A DNA stretch of 64,000 nt. It comes from Lutjanus erythropterus. Its lineage: Eukaryota; Chordata; Actinopteri; Lutjaniformes; Lutjanidae. The position numbers and the translations under genes were made by a program. The DNA lies in assembly GCA_020091685.1 (NCBI GenBank), contig CM034604.1, positions 13,370,793 to 13,434,792 on the forward strand. Reading direction: 5' to 3'. Within the stretch, counting starts at the first letter, position 1, and each line of letters begins with the position of its first letter. Positions 59,852 through 64,000 of the stretch are shown here, piece after piece. Under the pieces are notes generated by a model. That model did no database searches. It was not told the origin of the DNA and was given only the letters and a program-made list of their open reading frames with translations.

Positions 59852-60290
59852 TGGTGTGAAGATACCTCAAGGTACAATATTATTATAACACTTAAATCAC
59901 ATTTTATATTATATTTTGTGATATGCTGTGTATTGTGATAAAATCTAGTTTAAGTTATTAAGGGCAAATTATGTCCCAAAGGTAGAAATTTGTCAATATC
60001 TGTTTTATCTATCTTTTTAAATGGGGTTGTCAAGCAGACAGACTGACCAGCACTGTGATAAAAACCCATTTGTCCTGCTGACAGTGACCTCTGCTGACCT
60101 CACAGAAAAAACTCAGCACCATCTAGTGGATTGAAAAAGTAATTGATTTATTATTCTAGTACCAAAAAAATAAATTTGTATTTGCAATATTAATCATTTC
60201 TACAATAAAGTTTGACACTTGCCTCCATGTAATGGTACAATATTACCACACAGAATATTGCAATACTATGCTGTATAGATTTTTCCACCT
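59852..60290. repeat. MITE-like repeat with GGTACAATATT motifs
   Basis: GGTGGTGTGAAGATACC and AAGGTACAATATTATT at the left are mirrored by GGTACAATATTACCACACAG and TATAGATTTTTCCACC at the right. The pattern fits a known type of fish non-autonomous element (from memory). Confidence 0.5.
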
Positions 60291-60784
60291 CTCTAGTATA
60301 TCACTGTCTTTCTTTCTTGGCAAAGTCTGGCATTGGCTGCCGTTGTCCTGACCATGTATAATGGATGTAAACTTTACTGATGTTGTTTAACAGAATCCCA
60401 TTACAACAATCTGGTTGTTAATTCACTCCAGGTTTTTTTTGCTTTGACCCATTCTCCAAACACTGCTAATTCATTGCAGTATTGGTGATGCAGGAAATAG
60501 ATCTCAGTCTTTTGTTGAACAGACTGGAAGCGTCTATGCACCTTCAAAATGCAAAGTAAAGCAAATGACAAAGAGGAAAGTGTTATCATGTAAACCGAGA
60601 TAGCAAGAAGTTCAACTGGGGCAGGATACAGTACAAACACAACCAGTGACAGAAGAATCTGCTCCCACTGGACTACTTTACATGTATTGTCTTTCCTACA
60701 CCAACTGTACTGTTTCTAATTTACTTTTTACAAGAATCCTGACATCTAATATTGTCCCATGGTTGATAAGGAAATAGGAACAAG

Positions 60785-61140
60785 GAGACATGTTATGTTA
60801 TGTTATGACAACCTGACATTATCAAATTTAACATCAAAACAGATAAGCTTTATGTTTTGACATGACATTATGCTGTCATATGTGGTTGGTTTTGACACTG
60901 GCTGTCATACTGGTGCCACTGAATATGTATTTATTTTCTATAAGTTTGATAAAGTCAAGCTGTCATGACAAAGGCATTGACAGGTCATGCTTTCTTTTTT
61001 AATGTCAAGTTGTCATAATAAAGACATTATTGGTTTTGTTAATGTCAAGTTGTCATAACAACATAACTTTACATCGAAATTGACAATCAACTGAAAGACA
61101 CTTAATGAAAACAGTCATAAACATTCATAAAGAGTCCTTC
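60785..61140. repeat. Interspersed repeat of TGTCAAGTTGTCAT units
   Basis: AATGTCAAGTTGTCATAATA at 61000 and AATGTCAAGTTGTCATAACA at 61040 recur, with related inverted forms (TTATGACAACCTGACATTA) at 60800. I recall this as a common teleost repeat. Confidence 0.55.
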
Positions 61141-61966
61141 AATGTATGCCAACGTATATTGTACTGACACACATACACACACACCATCATGGTAAATTAG
61201 CTCCTCAGCTCTGTAGGAGTCGGCAATTTGAAGGTGTCAAAGTCAAGGTGCAACATGAGACTGTCATTAATAATAGCCACAGCATTGCCCCTGCTAGCAC
61301 TAACGAATGCAACACATCAACACACATGTAACCTCACGTCACACAACAGCCCGCCCACACACCCACACACACCCCTACACATCTGAACCATCTACATCAA
61401 CACCATATAAAGAAATGCAACGTAAAAATGAAGACGTTTTGTAGTAATAGTGCACTTACTCATGCACCACCACACACACGCTTCAAATTGTCAGACTGCA
61501 GGAGCTTTAAGAGCACAATGTTTAAAACATGGATATGCTGTTAGGGCATAGTGTTAGCCTATACTTCAGGATTAGTATGTGTGCTGAGGGCTGGTGGAGG
61601 GGGAGGAGGGGGAGGGAGGAGATGAGAGCTGAGGCTTTAAGCAATACTAATGCTCAGCTGAGATGAGCGCTCTGACAACAAGGCTACAAGCCTTGTGAAT
61701 AAACGATGAGCTACACAAGCCAGAGGGCAGAGGTAGTGGTTATTTCAGCATGATGACTGCGCCGACCTCTCTAACTGCTCTATGTGCATGCACGCACACA
61801 CACAATATATAAATATATATATATTTATACACGCACACAGACAGGCAAACACGCACACATACACACATTTTGACCTTTTACTGTACTCTGTCCCTCTGTA
61901 TTGTTTGGTGAGGACAGCACTGGAGGTCTGCCAGACTGGAGACCGCTTCATCCATGCCCTCCATGG

Positions 61967-61968
<2 letters not shown>

Positions 61969-62021
<53 letters not shown>
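61969..62021. repeat. (CA)n microsatellite
   Basis: About 26 perfect CA units. Confidence 0.95.
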
Positions 62022-62024
<3 letters not shown>

Positions 62025-62225
62025 CGTAGACGGAGCTGGGGGAGTCTGCCAACCAGAGGAAGCCTTATGTCAATCAAGTGTCAGGGCAACCAGGGGAGAA
62101 GTATATCAGTCCAGACGCTATAAATAACCCAGCCCACCTTTGGAGTCAGGGTCACATGTAAACAGTAACATACACACAAACGCATGCACATACACACATA
62201 CTCTCATTATATTGACAAAATACCA

Positions 62226-62650
62226 CTAAAGGTCCAGTGTGTAAGATTTTCAGGGATTTATTGACAGAATATGGCAGAAATGGAATATACTATTTAGAAG
62301 TAGAGTTTCATTAGTGTACAATCACCTGAAAATAAGTGTCTATGTGTTTTTGTTACCTTAGAATGAGCTGTTATCTACATATCTACAGAGGGTGCAGTTC
62401 TCTTCCACAGAGGCCATCATGTGCACATCATGTTGTTCTGGGCTTCTACAGAAGCCCAAAACGGACAAAGCAAACACTGTCTCTAGATACGGCTGTTTTG
62501 TGTGAGTTTCACGGTCACCGTAGGGTCTCCCACACCACAGATCAAAGAATAATCTTAAAAATGAAGCCAACGCAGAAATACTTTAATCCTGCATTGTTTC
62601 TAATGACCAGCAGGGGGCAACTCTGCTGGTTTCAAAAAGAGGTCAGATTG
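62226..62650 (+). repeat. Partial teleost repeat starting TAAAGGTCCAGTGTGTAAGA
   Basis: The left end matches a common fish non-autonomous element as I recall it. The matching inverted right end was not found, so the copy looks truncated near CCAGCAGGGGGCAACTCTGC. Confidence 0.5.
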
Positions 62651-63862
62651 AGAGAGTCTATGACCCTTTTCATTTGATTTGTGACCCTAATTTTTAATGG
62701 TCTCAATCACTAATCTCAAAGGGTATAATTTAGGGTGGAGCAACCAAGTGATTGACAGGTCATATTAGTGAGTCTGTCCAGTGCAACACACATGGGTCAC
62801 AAAACTCAAATCAAACTGTCAAACTACACAGTATTGACTAAATATGGATCAATATTCTGTTACTATTGTTACTGTCTATTCCAACTTCTAAACTGTTTTC
62901 AGACACATATTTTAGTGTGCTGTTTACTTGTAATACGAGAAAGCTTGTGACCAGGCAGGATGCCACTGCTGAAAGGACGAGCCAAAACCAACCACCCCAT
63001 AGATCATATGTTCCCTATGACAGTAGTAGTTACAGCCTCAAATACCTACAGACAGTTGGTCCTCCTAAGATTATTTTTAAGTTATTACACATGAAGACTT
63101 TGGTGGAAACCCAGTGAAACCCAATAACAGGTTTTAGGTATTCATCACAGCAATGTCACAATTTTCCCTTTGAAATATCCTTCTGTATTCCAATCTACCT
63201 CCTTAATTTTTGGCACTGGCTCAGAGGCTGTATGAAGCAATGACTTTGGTTACTGAGGAGCAGGACAAATATTTTATTATCTACCTCCTTGATTATTACT
63301 TCTTTTAATACTGAGCTATAAAATGATGAGACAGATATAGACGTGTCCTGTTAAGCCTGTTAATTAAAAACTGTTGGCAGGCACCTTGTAACTTTCTCAA
63401 GTGGTCAGAAACAGCCAAAATAACTGGAGAAAACTGGGCAAGATGCACAATTTTTTTCAGCTGGTACAATAACCAATAATTACCTGCTTTTCGTGCCTGG
63501 TAGAGATTAGATAACTGATAATTTCACATTTTTGTATTTTATAAATAAATTCATAGAACCTGTAGTTTATGAGTGTAAGAAAAGCTAAGATGTAGTGAGC
63601 AAAGATGGATGATTTAATATTCTACAGCTCTGACTGAACTAAACTATCACTATCACTATCACTATCACAAAGAACAAAAACAGAGAACAGACTCTTCAAA
63701 TGTTCTGTTATTTACATCAGAAAACTTCACAAACATACTTTAGCTTTTATCAAACATTTTGTCTGGGACATGTCATTTTCACATTTAAATTCATAGAGCA
63801 CTGCTTTTACTTTCAAGTTGATCAAAAACTACCAAAATCTTTTTACTTGTTTGGTTAGGACT

Positions 63863-63869
63863 ACACACA

Positions 63870-63934
<65 letters not shown>

Positions 63935-63935
63935 N

Positions 63936-64000
<65 letters not shown>
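63863..64000. repeat. Long (CA)n microsatellite with one N, cut by the window edge
   Basis: CA units run from 63863 to the end, with one CATACA interruption early on and an N at 63935. The N sits between complete CA units, so it adds a base and does not replace one. Confidence 0.95.

Overview
The window is nuclear DNA of a teleost fish. The evidence is vertebrate introns with GT-AG splice sites, dense (CA)n microsatellites, and interspersed repeats of types common in bony fish: hAT-like elements with terminal inverted repeats, a tRNA-type SINE, and the 'GACTGTGGGAGGAAGCC' repeat. No bacterial, viral or CRISPR-type system was seen, and I found no intact transposase or reverse transcriptase.

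Only one gene is well supported: pak5 (also called pak7), a group II p21-activated kinase, on the minus strand. Nine consecutive coding exons can be placed at base resolution between 24163 (5' side) and 5295 (stop codon). Together they are 2028 bp, or 675 codons plus a stop, with matching phases and canonical splice sites throughout. They encode the end of the N-terminal regulatory region, the Ser/Pro/Tyr-rich linker and a complete kinase domain. The start codon and the CRIB (Cdc42/Rac-binding) exon were not found; they probably lie beyond position 64000, which would make the intron 5' of the large exon at least 39.8 kb. At the left edge, 233-262 may be the first coding exon of another minus-strand gene, but this is weak.

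Layout: 1-430 possible neighbouring promoter and first exon; 700-4100 intergenic repeats; about 4700-5294 probable pak5 3' UTR; 5295-16646 the kinase and linker exons, with repeats and microsatellites in the introns; 16647-23323 an intron; 23324-24163 the large 280-codon exon; 24164-64000 a very long intron.

The main anomaly is a 14.4-kb block that occurs twice in the same orientation: 22772-37175 and 39634 to about 54010, separated by 2.46 kb of unrelated DNA. It includes the large pak5 exon. The second exon copy keeps both splice sites but is 15 bp shorter. Every length difference in it is a loss, mostly one base in a homopolymer, so its reading frame is broken. A misplaced or poorly polished second haplotype or gap-fill seems more likely than an old biological duplication, but both breakpoints lie in repeats and a real duplication remains possible. 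Other points of interest are a duplicated splice acceptor at the last pak5 intron, homeodomain-motif-rich intron segments that may be enhancers, and several transposon insertions with visible target-site duplications.
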